Positions 7,822 through 15,326 of a DNA stretch of 23,747 nucleotides are shown here, piece after piece. How positions within the stretch are numbered: the first letter of the stretch is position 1; each line of letters starts with the position of its first letter. The translations under genes and the position numbers were made by a program. Under the pieces are notes generated by a model, which saw nothing but the letters and a program-made list of their open reading frames with translations, searched no databases and was not told the DNA's origin. The DNA lies in NCBI GenBank assembly GCA_039908105.1, contig JAMOBI010000079.1, forward strand, positions 1 to 23,747, in the 5' to 3' direction. Origin of the DNA: Magnetaquiglobus sp039908105. Lineage in GTDB: Bacteria; Pseudomonadota; Magnetococcia; Magnetococcales; Magnetaquicoccaceae.

Positions 7822-8469
7822 TCAATTCTCCGGTGGTGTCGGGGTTGCAGCACCCGAGGCGGTCAGGCGTCGGGCGCGATGCCGTTCGATCAGGCGCAGC
7901 GTCCAGATGTAGGCGATCCAGCCGGTCCCGAATCCCCACGGCAGCGAGCCGATGAAGAGCGGCAGTCCGAACAGATCCCACAGTTGTACCAGATCCAGCC
8001 AGAGCGACTCCAACCAATCGCCGCCGCTCTGCATGCCGTTTAAGGCATCGACGAAGAATTGAAAACCGTTCAACCCCTCCGGACGCCCGAGCAGCAGGCA
8101 ACCGGTGAGGAAGAAGGTGTAATACATCGGGGGTACGGTCGGCAGGCTGGTGAGTAGCGTCCAGGCGCAGGCGATGCCGAGATGAAAATCCCAGCGGGGC
8201 GCAAGCAGGCGGGTGAGGCTCCAAAGCGCCACGATCAGGGGGATCTGTCCGCCGACGGACGGGGTGAAGTTGAAGAAAAAGCCGACTGCCGAGGCGCGGG
8301 CGTAGTAGGCGGCATCCAGATTGCCGCGCAGGATCGGGGTGATGAGTTGACGTCGGACGGTCACACGCAGGATTGCCCACCAGCGGCGCCAGCCGGTCGG
8401 CTTGTCGATGCGGCCTGGCGTATCGAGCGACGCGCGGGGCGTGGGAGATACAGGCATCAGGGGAGGCAT
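7822..8469 (-). CDS. DUF2062 family membrane protein
   Basis: Inner-membrane protein of unknown function. From the start used here it is 215 residues. It has the DUF2062 signature of an amphipathic N-terminus followed by AVGFFFNFTPSVGGQIPLIV (61-80), in which a glycine-rich turn breaks the first membrane segment. A second hydrophobic stretch is LGIACAWTLLTSLP...YYTFFLTGCLLLG (about 97-128), and a third lies at about 166-192. The family often occurs beside glycan-processing genes, and here it is divergent from a polysaccharide deacetylase. The start is uncertain: in-frame ATGs at 8574, 8469 and 8457 are possible, none has a good ribosome site, and only 38 bases separate this start from the divergent gene. 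Confidence 0.82.
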   Translation of the reverse strand: MPPLMPVSPTPRASLDTPGRIDKPTGWRRWWAILRVTVRRQLITPILRGNLDAAYYARASAVGFFFNFTPSVGGQIPLIVALWSLTRLLAPRWDFHLGIACAWTLLTSLPTVPPMYYTFFLTGCLLLGRPEGLNGFQFFVDALNGMQSGGDWLESLWLDLVQLWDLFGLPLFIGSLPWGFGTGWIAYIWTLRLIERHRARRLTASGAATPTPPEN

Positions 8470-8507
8470 GGAGTGGCGATCTCGTGGAGAAAGGGTTGAA
8501 CAAGGTG

Positions 8508-9266
8508 ATGCGTTTGCGAGCGTTGTTGAGTGGCTGGATCCTGATCGGTTGGTTCGGGTGGGTGTCGGTCGCACCCGGCTGGGCTGACGAACAGACGCCC
8601 AAGCAGGTCTGTTTGACTTTCGATGACGGCCCGCTTTCAGGTACCCGGGAGATTCTCGCTGTACTCACCAGGGAGGAGGTACCCGGCACATTTTTCCTGA
8701 TTGGCGAGCATGTCACCGCCAACAACGAACGCCGTGAGACCTTGAAGATGCTCAAGGAGTCGCCCCGGGTGCGGATCGCCAACCACTCACACACACACGC
8801 ACACGAACGCTACCGGGCCTTTTATGCCGATCCGGATGGGATGTTGATGGATTTTCGCAAGAATAACGAGATTCTCGGTTTCTCGCAACCACCCTATCCG
8901 ACCCGTCTGCCTGGACGGATCGATTGGCGTTACGAGGGGCATTACGTCAGCGCCGATTCCCACCCAAAAAACAGTCCCGGTAAAGCGCCGATCGGGATCG
9001 AGAAGCTCTTCGAGCACGGTTTTGTCATTTATGGCTGGGATGTGGAGTGGGGTCGACCCGGCAGACAGAACCCGCTCGAATCGGTGGATGGTCTGCTCTC
9101 ACGCATTCGGCAGCGGTTGGACAATGGCAAGACGGTACAACCGGATCGGATCGTGATCTTGATGCACGACTTTCATTTCAACAATGCGGCAGCCATCGAG
9201 GCTTTGGGAAAATTGATCCAAAGACTCAAAGCGGGGGGGTATCGGTTTAAATGGATGGATGATTGA
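8508..9266 (+). CDS. Secreted polysaccharide deacetylase (NodB domain)
   Basis: Probable periplasmic carbohydrate esterase family 4 enzyme that removes acetyl groups from a GlcNAc-type glycan. The substrate cannot be told. The 252 residues begin with a signal peptide (MRLRALLSGWILIGWFGWVS..., likely cut after PGWA, residue 26). NodB motif 1 is LTFDDGP (D39 base, D40 metal), followed by GTFFLIGEHV. Motif 2 is NHSHTHAH (H93 and H97 metal). An LPGR motif lies at 134-137, and WDVEW plus ILMHDFH lie near the C-terminus, the last containing the conserved catalytic-site His. The segment between motifs 2 and 3 is atypical and could reflect substrate choice. ATG 8508 gives the best signal peptide. GTG 8505 and TTG 8496 are alternatives. 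It is divergent from the DUF2062 gene. Confidence 0.9.
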   Translation: MRLRALLSGWILIGWFGWVSVAPGWADEQTPKQVCLTFDDGPLSGTREILAVLTREEVPGTFFLIGEHVTANNERRETLKMLKESPRVRIANHSHTHAHERYRAFYADPDGMLMDFRKNNEILGFSQPPYPTRLPGRIDWRYEGHYVSADSHPKNSPGKAPIGIEKLFEHGFVIYGWDVEWGRPGRQNPLESVDGLLSRIRQRLDNGKTVQPDRIVILMHDFHFNNAAAIEALGKLIQRLKAGGYRFKWMDD

Positions 9267-9393
9267 TAAAAAATTGGATAAACTTGATGCAGGGTTGATG
9301 CGGTTCAGGTCTGAAGTATGCATGTAATTTTCTAAACGTGTTTGTGACTAAAAAGATCAGTGACCAATCAGGGGCTATGAAGAGGTGAGTGCC

Positions 9394-9933
9394 ATGACTG
9401 AATGTCCCGTATGCCAGCTGCCTGTGGCCGGTAAAGAGGTGATTTGTCGTCGCTGTGGGGCTGATCTGGAGTCGGTGGAGATGATCGACGGCACGGATCA
9501 GAGCCTCATGGGGCGCGTCAAGGGATTTTTGTTTGAAGGGTGGCATCTAACCAGCCTCAAGACGATCATCGTGGTTCTCTCTCTTGCGGTGGCCGGAGGG
9601 TTGACCTACTGGAGCCATTCCAGCGCGAAGGAGAAGCGTCAGATCGAAGAGCGTCTGGCCACCGAGCGACGTCTGGCCGAGGAGAAGGCTGCGGCAGAAA
9701 AACGTCAGGCCGAGGAGAGAGCGGCCCGCGAGAAGACTCAGAGTACGGTGAAGGCTCCTGCGGAGAAAACGGCAGCGGAAAAGGCGGCAGCGGAAAAGGC
9801 GGCAGCGGAAAAGGCGGCAGCGGAAAAGGCGGCAGCGGAAAAGGCGGCAGCGGAAAAGGCGGCAGCGGAAAAGGCGGCAGCGGAAAAGCTGCCTGGGCTG
9901 CCGGGCGTTGGCGGGATCCGGTTACCGGGATGA
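9394..9933 (+). CDS. Zinc-ribbon / transmembrane / AAAEK-repeat protein (N-terminal half of a split FGE-like protein)
   Basis: Starts with a four-cysteine zinc ribbon (CPVC...CRRC within the first 22 residues). One membrane helix follows (LKTIIVVLSLAVAGGLTYW, about 48-66), then a highly charged helix rich in E, K, A and R, and finally one TAAEK and seven identical AAAEK units, like the helical stalk of TolA. The frame ends in 15 unrelated residues (LPGLPGVGG...) at TGA 9931-9933. The -1 frame continues straight into an FGE-like domain, so this is probably the N-terminal part of a larger protein. ATG 9394 is preferred because AGAGG lies about 8 bases upstream. GTG 9385 is also in frame. No partner genes are adjacent. 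Confidence 0.75.
   Translation: MTECPVCQLPVAGKEVICRRCGADLESVEMIDGTDQSLMGRVKGFLFEGWHLTSLKTIIVVLSLAVAGGLTYWSHSSAKEKRQIEERLATERRLAEEKAAAEKRQAEERAAREKTQSTVKAPAEKTAAEKAAAEKAAAEKAAAEKAAAEKAAAEKAAAEKAAAEKLPGLPGVGGIRLPG
9772..9888 (+). repeat. 15-bp perfect tandem repeat (8 copies) at the frame junction
   Basis: GCAGCGGAAAAG begins at 9772, 9787, 9802, 9817, 9832, 9847, 9862 and 9877, with a constant GCG spacer from the first full unit on. Copies are identical, implying recent expansion or gene conversion. Read in the upstream frame it gives AAAEK. Read in the downstream (-1) frame it gives GGSGK. Both are free of stops. Confidence 0.95.
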
Positions 9934-10604
9934 ATTTCGTGGCTGTGACGGGGGCCAGGTTCGAGATGGGGTGTGGCTCGTGGCAGAGCGGTTGCGATAT
10001 CGATGAGAAGCCGGTGCATGCCGTGCAGGTGAAATCGTTCTGGCTGGGTCAGATGGAGGTGACCCAGGCGCAGTGGAAGGCGGTGATGGGGAGCAATCCC
10101 GCGCGGTTTGCCAAGTGCGGGGATGGCTGTCCCGTGGAGCAGATCTCCTGGAATGACGTACAGGCGTTCATGGCCAAGATCAATCAGGCGGGAGGCGTTT
10201 GTCGCTATCGGCTGCCGACCGAGGCGGAATGGGAGTATGCCTGCCGTTCGGGGGGAAAGAATGAAATTTATTGTGGCGCCAAGGAAGCCAACGGCGTCTC
10301 CTGGCACCTCCAGAACAGCGCGGGCACGACGCATCCGGGCGGCAAGAAACAGGCCAACGGCTTGGGCTTGCAGGATATGAGCGGCAATGTCTGGGAGTGG
10401 ACCTCTGATTGGTATGACAAGAACGGTTACGCCGGCGCGGTGCTGGACAATCCGCAAGGTCCGGAAAAGGGTGAAAAGCGGGTGATTCGCGGCGGCAGCT
10501 GGCATTATGGGCCGGCCATGCAACGCTCCACGGCCCGATATGCGCTCGATCCGGAGATCGCACATGTTAACGTCGGTTTCCGGCTGGTGCGGCAGTGTCC
10601 GTGA
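9930..10604 (+). CDS. FGE/SUMF1-like domain protein, catalytic cysteines absent
   Basis: The 224 residues from ATG 9930 cover almost a full formylglycine-generating-enzyme-like domain: FEMGC, the VQVKSFWLGQMEVTQAQWKAVMG core, PVEQISWNDVQAF, YRLPTEAEWEYACRSG, LGLQDMSGNVWEWTSDWY, VIRGGSW and the final VGFRLVR. In true FGEs two cysteines follow RGGSW. Here the stretch is HYGPAMQRSTARYA with none, so formylglycine formation is unlikely and a binding or structural role is more plausible. In the same frame the bases before ATG 9930 encode WRDPVTG, the usual beginning of such domains, and then the GGSGK reading of the repeat. This shows the domain belonged to a longer protein. ATG 9930 overlaps the upstream TGA as ATGA, so coupled re-initiation is also possible. 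Confidence 0.85.
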   Translation: MNFVAVTGARFEMGCGSWQSGCDIDEKPVHAVQVKSFWLGQMEVTQAQWKAVMGSNPARFAKCGDGCPVEQISWNDVQAFMAKINQAGGVCRYRLPTEAEWEYACRSGGKNEIYCGAKEANGVSWHLQNSAGTTHPGGKKQANGLGLQDMSGNVWEWTSDWYDKNGYAGAVLDNPQGPEKGEKRVIRGGSWHYGPAMQRSTARYALDPEIAHVNVGFRLVRQCP

Positions 10605-10858
10605 TGCGAGTGAGGCGGTCTTTCGTGATGCGGGTACGGTGGTTTTCATGACGCTGGTGCGGGTCGTGTCGGCCTCCAAGGGGACGACTCAAGCAAACCA
10701 CCCCCTCATCGAGCGCTTGATGAATGCGCGTAACCGTCCCTCCTGACTCAAAGAGAAAGACCGTTGCCACGACGAAAGAAAAGAACACTGCGGGCGTAAC
10801 CGGTTTCAGAAAACATCATCCGGATATTTCTCTTGAAGAAATTGATGCAGTCGAAGGT
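10605..10858. other. Intergenic region between convergent genes
   Basis: 254 bases between the FGE-like gene and selO. The first part contains imperfect direct repeats of a GTGATGCGRGT motif (near 10602 and 10626). A possible leftward reading frame at 10567-10788 has no recognisable domain and no ribosome site, so it is not called. I see no terminator hairpin with a T-run here. Confidence 0.4.
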
Positions 10859-12343
10859 TCAGGTTCCGCAAAAGGTCTGATAAGGCTCCAAGGAAACTGG
10901 CGGGGGTTGGTTATCCGGATCGAAAGCCGACAGATCCTCATACGGCTGGCTGACCTGCTCCAAGAGGGTGAAAAACGGTTGCATCTCCCCTGCGATCGCT
11001 GTTTCCAACACCGACTCGACCCGTTGATTGCGCGGAATACGCGCAGGATTGACCTGGCGCATCGCCAACGTGCGCGCACCGGGTGGCTGGCAGGGATCCT
11101 TGCCCAATCTGGTACGCCAGGCAGGCAGCCAGACTGCGATCGATTCCGGTGATTCGAACAGCGCCGTCACCCGGTGATCCAAGGTCGGATTCTCAGCCGC
11201 ATCCGACAAGCGCCGGAATGTGAGGGTATAATCGGCCCCACCTGCCCGCATCCCGTCCAACAGATCCGCAATCAACGACCGATCCTCAGGCTCGACGCTG
11301 GTCAGACCCAGTTTGGCGCGCATCACCAGCCCCCAATGATGGGTAAAACGATCGGCAAAGCCCTCCACCACCTCGCCTGCCAGTTGCAAAGCAACCTGGA
11401 TGTCGCGGTGCAGGAGCGGGAGCAAAGCTTCAGCCAGTCGTCCCAGATTCCATTCGCCGATACCCGGTTGGGCACCAAAGGCGTAGCGCCCCCACTGGTC
11501 GATGGAGCTGAATACCGTTTCCGGGTCATAGCGATCGAGGAAGGCACACGGACCAAAATCGATGGTTTCGCCGGAAATGGCCATATTGTCGGTATTCATG
11601 ACCCCGTGCAAAAAGCCCACTCCCATCCAACGGGCAATCAAGCTGGCCTGCTTTTCCATGACCACCTTGAGCAACTCCAGGCCGGGTTGTTCGGTATCGG
11701 CCAACTCCGGTTCATGGCGCCGCATGGAAAAGTCGATCAGTCGACGTACAGCATCCAGATCCTGACGCGCGGCAAAGTATTGGAACGAGCCGACTCGCAC
11801 ATGACTGGAAGCGACCCGAGTCAACACCGCACCCGGCAGAATCCGCTCGCGGCTCACCGGTTCTCCAGTCGCCACCGCTGCCAGTGAACGGGTGGTGGGA
11901 ATGCGCAAATGATGCATGGCCTCGGAGATCAGATATTCCCGGAGTACGGGTCCGATCCAGGCGCGACCATCACCCTGACGGGAAAAGGGAGTACGACCAC
12001 TCCCTTTCCATTGCAGCTCTCGCCAATTGCCGTGACAATCGCGCAGCTCACCCAATAACAATGCACGACCATCGCCGAGCTGCGGCACGAAATGGCCAAA
12101 CTGGTCTCCTGCATACGCCAAGGCGATGGGCCAGGCATCGGATGGTGGCTGGTTGCCGGAAAACAGATGTGCAGCTTCCGGTTCAATGGCATCCGAATCA
12201 AGTCCGAGTTCGCTGGCCAATGCCCGGTTGAACACCAACAAGCGCGGAGCGCGTGCCGGTTCCGGATCCTGACGCCGGTAAAATCGATCCGGCATCTGGC
12301 GATATGCGTGGGCGAAACCAAAATTCAAATCAGAGTGACGCAT
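10859..12343 (-). CDS. selO: Protein adenylyltransferase SelO (YdiU/UPF0061)
   Basis: Pseudokinase-fold enzyme that transfers AMP from ATP to Ser/Thr/Tyr of target proteins, linked to redox stress responses. The 494-residue length is normal. All active-site residues described for the Pseudomonas syringae enzyme fall at the same numbers here: K113 (QWKGSGRTPFSR), E136 (LREYLISEAMH), R176 and R183 (TRVASSHVRVG), D252 and N253 (GVMNTDNM), and D262 (DFGP). The C-terminus is YQTFCGT, with cysteine at the position held by selenocysteine in animal homologues, so a redox switch is possible. ATG 12343 gives the expected N-terminus, although the ribosome site is weak. It is alone on the leftward strand, downstream of the gsp operon and separated from it by the repeat cluster. 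Confidence 0.96.
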   Translation of the reverse strand: MRHSDLNFGFAHAYRQMPDRFYRRQDPEPARAPRLLVFNRALASELGLDSDAIEPEAAHLFSGNQPPSDAWPIALAYAGDQFGHFVPQLGDGRALLLGELRDCHGNWRELQWKGSGRTPFSRQGDGRAWIGPVLREYLISEAMHHLRIPTTRSLAAVATGEPVSRERILPGAVLTRVASSHVRVGSFQYFAARQDLDAVRRLIDFSMRRHEPELADTEQPGLELLKVVMEKQASLIARWMGVGFLHGVMNTDNMAISGETIDFGPCAFLDRYDPETVFSSIDQWGRYAFGAQPGIGEWNLGRLAEALLPLLHRDIQVALQLAGEVVEGFADRFTHHWGLVMRAKLGLTSVEPEDRSLIADLLDGMRAGGADYTLTFRRLSDAAENPTLDHRVTALFESPESIAVWLPAWRTRLGKDPCQPPGARTLAMRQVNPARIPRNQRVESVLETAIAGEMQPFFTLLEQVSQPYEDLSAFDPDNQPPPVSLEPYQTFCGT

Positions 12344-12436
12344 ACGGGTTCACGAAGCGAACGGTGCTCTTGCGTTGGTTTCAGCAACAAAATACCGGTT
12401 AAACCAGGTTTGACCCCTGTAGAACTCAAACCAATC

Positions 12437-12569
12437 AAACCGCACCAGCTTGGAATGTGCAGTTTTTACTGGTAAAAACTGCACATTCCAAGCTGGGTGC
12501 GGTTTAATAAAAACCACACATTCCAAGCTGGTTGCGATTTAAAGATACATTCCAAGCCGGGTGCGATTT
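12437..12569 (+). repeat. Cluster of the CATTCCAAGC element: one large palindrome plus two direct copies
   Basis: Bases 12437-12469 and 12472-12505 are reverse complements (33-34 bp arms, one extra G, 2-base centre), forming one very strong hairpin or cruciform with GTAAAAACTGCAC at its heart. Two more forward copies follow at 12519-12540 and 12548-12569 with the core CATTCCAAGCYGG then TTGCG or GTGCG and ATTT. The cluster fills most of the 310-base gap between selO and gspN. The rest of the gap (12344-12436 and 12570-12653) shows nothing else I can name. Confidence 0.9.
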
Positions 12570-12653
12570 AACCTTGCGAGTTTGATCCAAAACCCGACCA
12601 GAACTTTGCTTCGCCCGCCCCCATATCGACCGGCATCATGTTTTCCTCGACTG

Positions 12654-13460
12654 CTACGGCATGCGCCACTGCGGAGCGGCTGGCGTACCGGAAACCAGCA
12701 GTCGCACCGCCTGCCCACGGGCAAGAAACTGCCCGGCCAAACCCGGCAGATTGGTCTTGACCGGCTGAATCTGCACCTCCCCGTTGAGGGGACTGGCGCG
12801 CGGATCGGCGGGGATGATGCGCACGGTGATTTTTCCCGATACCGCCACATCCCCCTTGCCGGCGAGCGTGATCTCCAGCAGATTCGGCTCCTTGATCCTG
12901 CCAGAGATGCTCAAAGGCTCGACCTTGGCGCCAAAGGCCACCACCCCTTGCAGTTGCGACTCCCACTCCCCGGAATCGACGGCTTGCGGCTCACCGGTCG
13001 TGCCAGCGAACCAACCGCCCGCATCCCCCTTGCCGCGCACCTCACTGCCCAGCGGCCCCAGCCAGAGGGTGGCCAGCTTGCCGAGATCCTCGAACTTCAC
13101 ACGCCACACCAGACGCGCCTGCTTGCGATCCCACGAGGACGAGGCCTCGCCCTCCAGCTGCGCGACATCCAAGCCGATCTGAAAGCCCGCAGCCAGCCTT
13201 CCGGAAAAAAGCGGCCACAACACCGGATAAAAACGCATAAAATCGATGTCACGATCCGGATTGAACAGCGGCGGCTGCCAACGCACCCTGGAAAAACGCA
13301 CCCCCTCCCAACCGATCGACAACGCCTTCCAGCTCACCCGCTCGCCGATTACGGCCCGCACGCCGTTGGCAAGCCGTTCCGGCGGCAGAAAACACACCAG
13401 ACCCGCCAGGTAAGAGCCCAGCAGCACGACCAGCACACCGATGATCGCCCGTTTGCTCAT
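12654..13460 (-). CDS. gspN: Type II secretion system protein GspN
   Basis: Accessory inner-membrane protein of the type II secretion apparatus, 268 residues. An N-terminal membrane anchor (about 5-25, IIGVLVVLLGSYLAGLVCF) precedes a periplasmic beta-rich region of GspN type (WKALSIGWEGVRFSRVRW, then VLWPLFSGRLAAGFQIGL). Similarity of the C-terminal half is weaker. ATG 13460 begins the membrane anchor directly and follows the gspM stop by 16 bases. It is the last gene of the gsp operon. GspN is absent from many systems, so its presence helps type the operon. Confidence 0.8.
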   Translation of the reverse strand: MSKRAIIGVLVVLLGSYLAGLVCFLPPERLANGVRAVIGERVSWKALSIGWEGVRFSRVRWQPPLFNPDRDIDFMRFYPVLWPLFSGRLAAGFQIGLDVAQLEGEASSSWDRKQARLVWRVKFEDLGKLATLWLGPLGSEVRGKGDAGGWFAGTTGEPQAVDSGEWESQLQGVVAFGAKVEPLSISGRIKEPNLLEITLAGKGDVAVSGKITVRIIPADPRASPLNGEVQIQPVKTNLPGLAGQFLARGQAVRLLVSGTPAAPQWRMP

Positions 13461-13476
13461 GCGCTGGCCATCCCCC

Positions 13477-13995
13477 TCACAACAGCCCCACTTCCAAAGA
13501 GAGCGACACCCCCGGCGCATCCTTCTCCGCCCGTTTCAGATCCGCACGCACCACTCTCAAGCGTGATTGCGCCTCCAGGCGGATCAACAGACGGATCGCG
13601 GTCTCCATGGGAATCCCCTTGACCGTCAAATCGGCCTTCTCGCGCAACGCCGGCGACTCATTGCCCTTCAAGGGAATCGGGGCGATCTGTTGCATCTTGT
13701 CCGCGAGCTGCAACGCGGCGGTCTCCTTCTCCAGCCAGGGCAACAGCGAGGAGATCACCTCCTCGCCCGGCTTGGCCACCCCCATTGGTGCGCGCTCCTT
13801 GTTGCCCGCACCGCGCGAAACCTTGATCTGTCCGGCCAGACGGGCCACCTCGGCGCGTTCAACCTCGCGCGCCCTGGCCTTGGCCTCCCACGATTGCACA
13901 CTCTCGTCGATCCAGGCCATCCCCTGCACAACGAACAGCAGCGTCAGGAGCACCAGCGAGACAGCCAGCACCAGGCGTTTATCCGCGTCGTTCAT
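13477..13995 (-). CDS. gspM: Type II secretion system protein GspM
   Basis: Inner-membrane assembly-platform protein that pairs with GspL. The 172 residues have a short cytoplasmic start (MNDADKR), one membrane helix (about 8-26) and a periplasmic coiled-coil (SWEAKARAREVERAEVARLAGQ). A ferredoxin-like domain ends the protein (KGIPMETAIRLLIRLEAQSRLRVVRADLKR...SLSLEVGLL). The length is typical for GspM. ATG 13995 overlaps the gspL TGA as ATGA, implying translational coupling. An N-terminal extension in the same frame is possible but would lie inside gspL and lacks the family pattern. Confidence 0.85.
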   Translation of the reverse strand: MNDADKRLVLAVSLVLLTLLFVVQGMAWIDESVQSWEAKARAREVERAEVARLAGQIKVSRGAGNKERAPMGVAKPGEEVISSLLPWLEKETAALQLADKMQQIAPIPLKGNESPALREKADLTVKGIPMETAIRLLIRLEAQSRLRVVRADLKRAEKDAPGVSLSLEVGLL

Positions 13996-15326
13996 GGCAG
14001 CACCAACCGGAATCGGACCGTCTTTGTCTCCGGCACGATGCGCGCCTCCTCCATGCGGGTCTCCTTGCCCTTGGCCAACGGCAACAACGCGGCACGCAAC
14101 TTGTCCAGATGGTTGTAGGAGGGCACCTCGCCGTGCAACCGCAGCTCGCCGGGCTCGTACTGCAACCGCAGCCACTTCACGCGCGTATCCGCCGGCACCG
14201 TGGTCTGGATCAGACCGATCCAGCTGCCGAGCGCCGGGAAATCCCCCTCTTTCGCGCTTCCGGCCAGCTGTCCCAAAGCCTGTTTCAGCTGCGACACCGG
14301 CTCAACGATCACCGGAATGTGCGGCAAAGCCTCGCGAAAGATCGCCTCGCTCTCCGCCTTGAGCCGGTCGTGCCGGGATTTGGCTTGAGAAAAACGCCAC
14401 CCCTCCTCCCCGCCCCACGCCAGCAAAAACAACAACGCCAGCACCCCGGCCCCACGCCACGGGCGCAACCAGCCGTGCCACTGCCTCTCACCCGCGCCAT
14501 GCAGAAAATCGAGCAGCCGATCCGGCTGCCCACGCGCCGCCGCCAACGCCAGCCCGGCAGGACGCAGAAACTCCCACTGCTTGATCCCCTGCCCGAGCGC
14601 ATCCAGCGTGGGGATCTCCACCGGGCCGATGGCCCGTCCCTCGAACATGGGACGCCAGAACTCCCGATTCCGGCCCAGAAAGATCATCCGGTTCTCCGGG
14701 GATGGGGTCAACTTGACGCTCAAATCCCCAATCAACCAGGTAAGTTCTTCCAAAACCGCCTCATCCCCGAGGGCCATCGTTGCCGGGGCCACCAGACGCA
14801 ACTCCCGCACGCACCCCTCGGCAACCGCATAGACAGCCCAGGGCGAGGCCGAACCATCCACCACCAAAAACGCACCGTGGGTGCCGATCAACTGCGCCGC
14901 CTCAAGCATGGGCCAGGCGCCCAACTCGGCCACCACCACCCCGCGTGGCTCGATGGCCGACTCACGGAGCCGCTCGACCATCCCGCCCATCACCGCCCGC
15001 TCGCAGACGGCAAACAGCACCGAGGCCCCGGTTTCGACCGGCTCCCACTGCATGGCGTAACAGGGATTCTCAAAACGGCGCACCAGCGTATCGACCGCCT
15101 CCTGCGGCAGCACCGCCCAAATCTGATCGCGACGGGAAAAAGGCAACTCACACTTTCTCACCGCCATGCCGACCGCCGAAATGCCGGCCACCACCCCGCG
15201 CTCCCCACCGGCAATCACCGACACCCCGGTTTCAAAACGCAGCTTCTCCCGATCGAGCAGACGCGCCCAGCTCAGCCGATCAAAAGCCGGGGTCGTGACC
15301 ACCCCCCATGTCGCCTTGGATTTCAT
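13992..15326 (-). CDS. gspL: Type II secretion system protein GspL
   Basis: Bitopic inner-membrane protein linking the secretion ATPase GspE to the pseudopilus base. The 444 residues comprise an actin-like cytoplasmic domain (about 1-285) with typical elements such as VVAELGAWPML and FLVVDGS. One membrane helix (about 292-306, GAGVLALLFLLAWGG) is followed by a periplasmic coiled-coil and a ferredoxin-like domain ending KTVRFRLVLP. The ATG at 15326 overlaps the gspK TGA (ATGA), which I prefer to the in-frame ATG at 15335. The tryptophan- and valine-rich N-terminus is somewhat divergent from enterobacterial GspL. Order after gspK and before gspM is canonical. Confidence 0.87.
   Translation of the reverse strand: MKSKATWGVVTTPAFDRLSWARLLDREKLRFETGVSVIAGGERGVVAGISAVGMAVRKCELPFSRRDQIWAVLPQEAVDTLVRRFENPCYAMQWEPVETGASVLFAVCERAVMGGMVERLRESAIEPRGVVVAELGAWPMLEAAQLIGTHGAFLVVDGSASPWAVYAVAEGCVRELRLVAPATMALGDEAVLEELTWLIGDLSVKLTPSPENRMIFLGRNREFWRPMFEGRAIGPVEIPTLDALGQGIKQWEFLRPAGLALAAARGQPDRLLDFLHGAGERQWHGWLRPWRGAGVLALLFLLAWGGEEGWRFSQAKSRHDRLKAESEAIFREALPHIPVIVEPVSQLKQALGQLAGSAKEGDFPALGSWIGLIQTTVPADTRVKWLRLQYEPGELRLHGEVPSYNHLDKLRAALLPLAKGKETRMEEARIVPETKTVRFRLVLP

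Noticed and set aside
8788..8812. CA-dinucleotide run in the deacetylase gene
   Set aside because: It encodes the conserved metal-binding HSHTHAH motif, so the run is explained by codon choice.
9772..9888. Tandem repeats as a CRISPR array
   Set aside because: Units are 15 bases with no variable spacers and encode protein. This is a coding minisatellite.
10567..10788. Short leftward frame beginning MFFSFVVATVFLF
   Set aside because: The hydrophobic start is suggestive, but there is no ribosome site, no family match that I recognise, and it overlaps the end of the FGE-like gene.
10859..10876. Selenocysteine in SelO
   Set aside because: The penultimate region is FCGT with a normal cysteine codon and no in-frame TGA before the stop.
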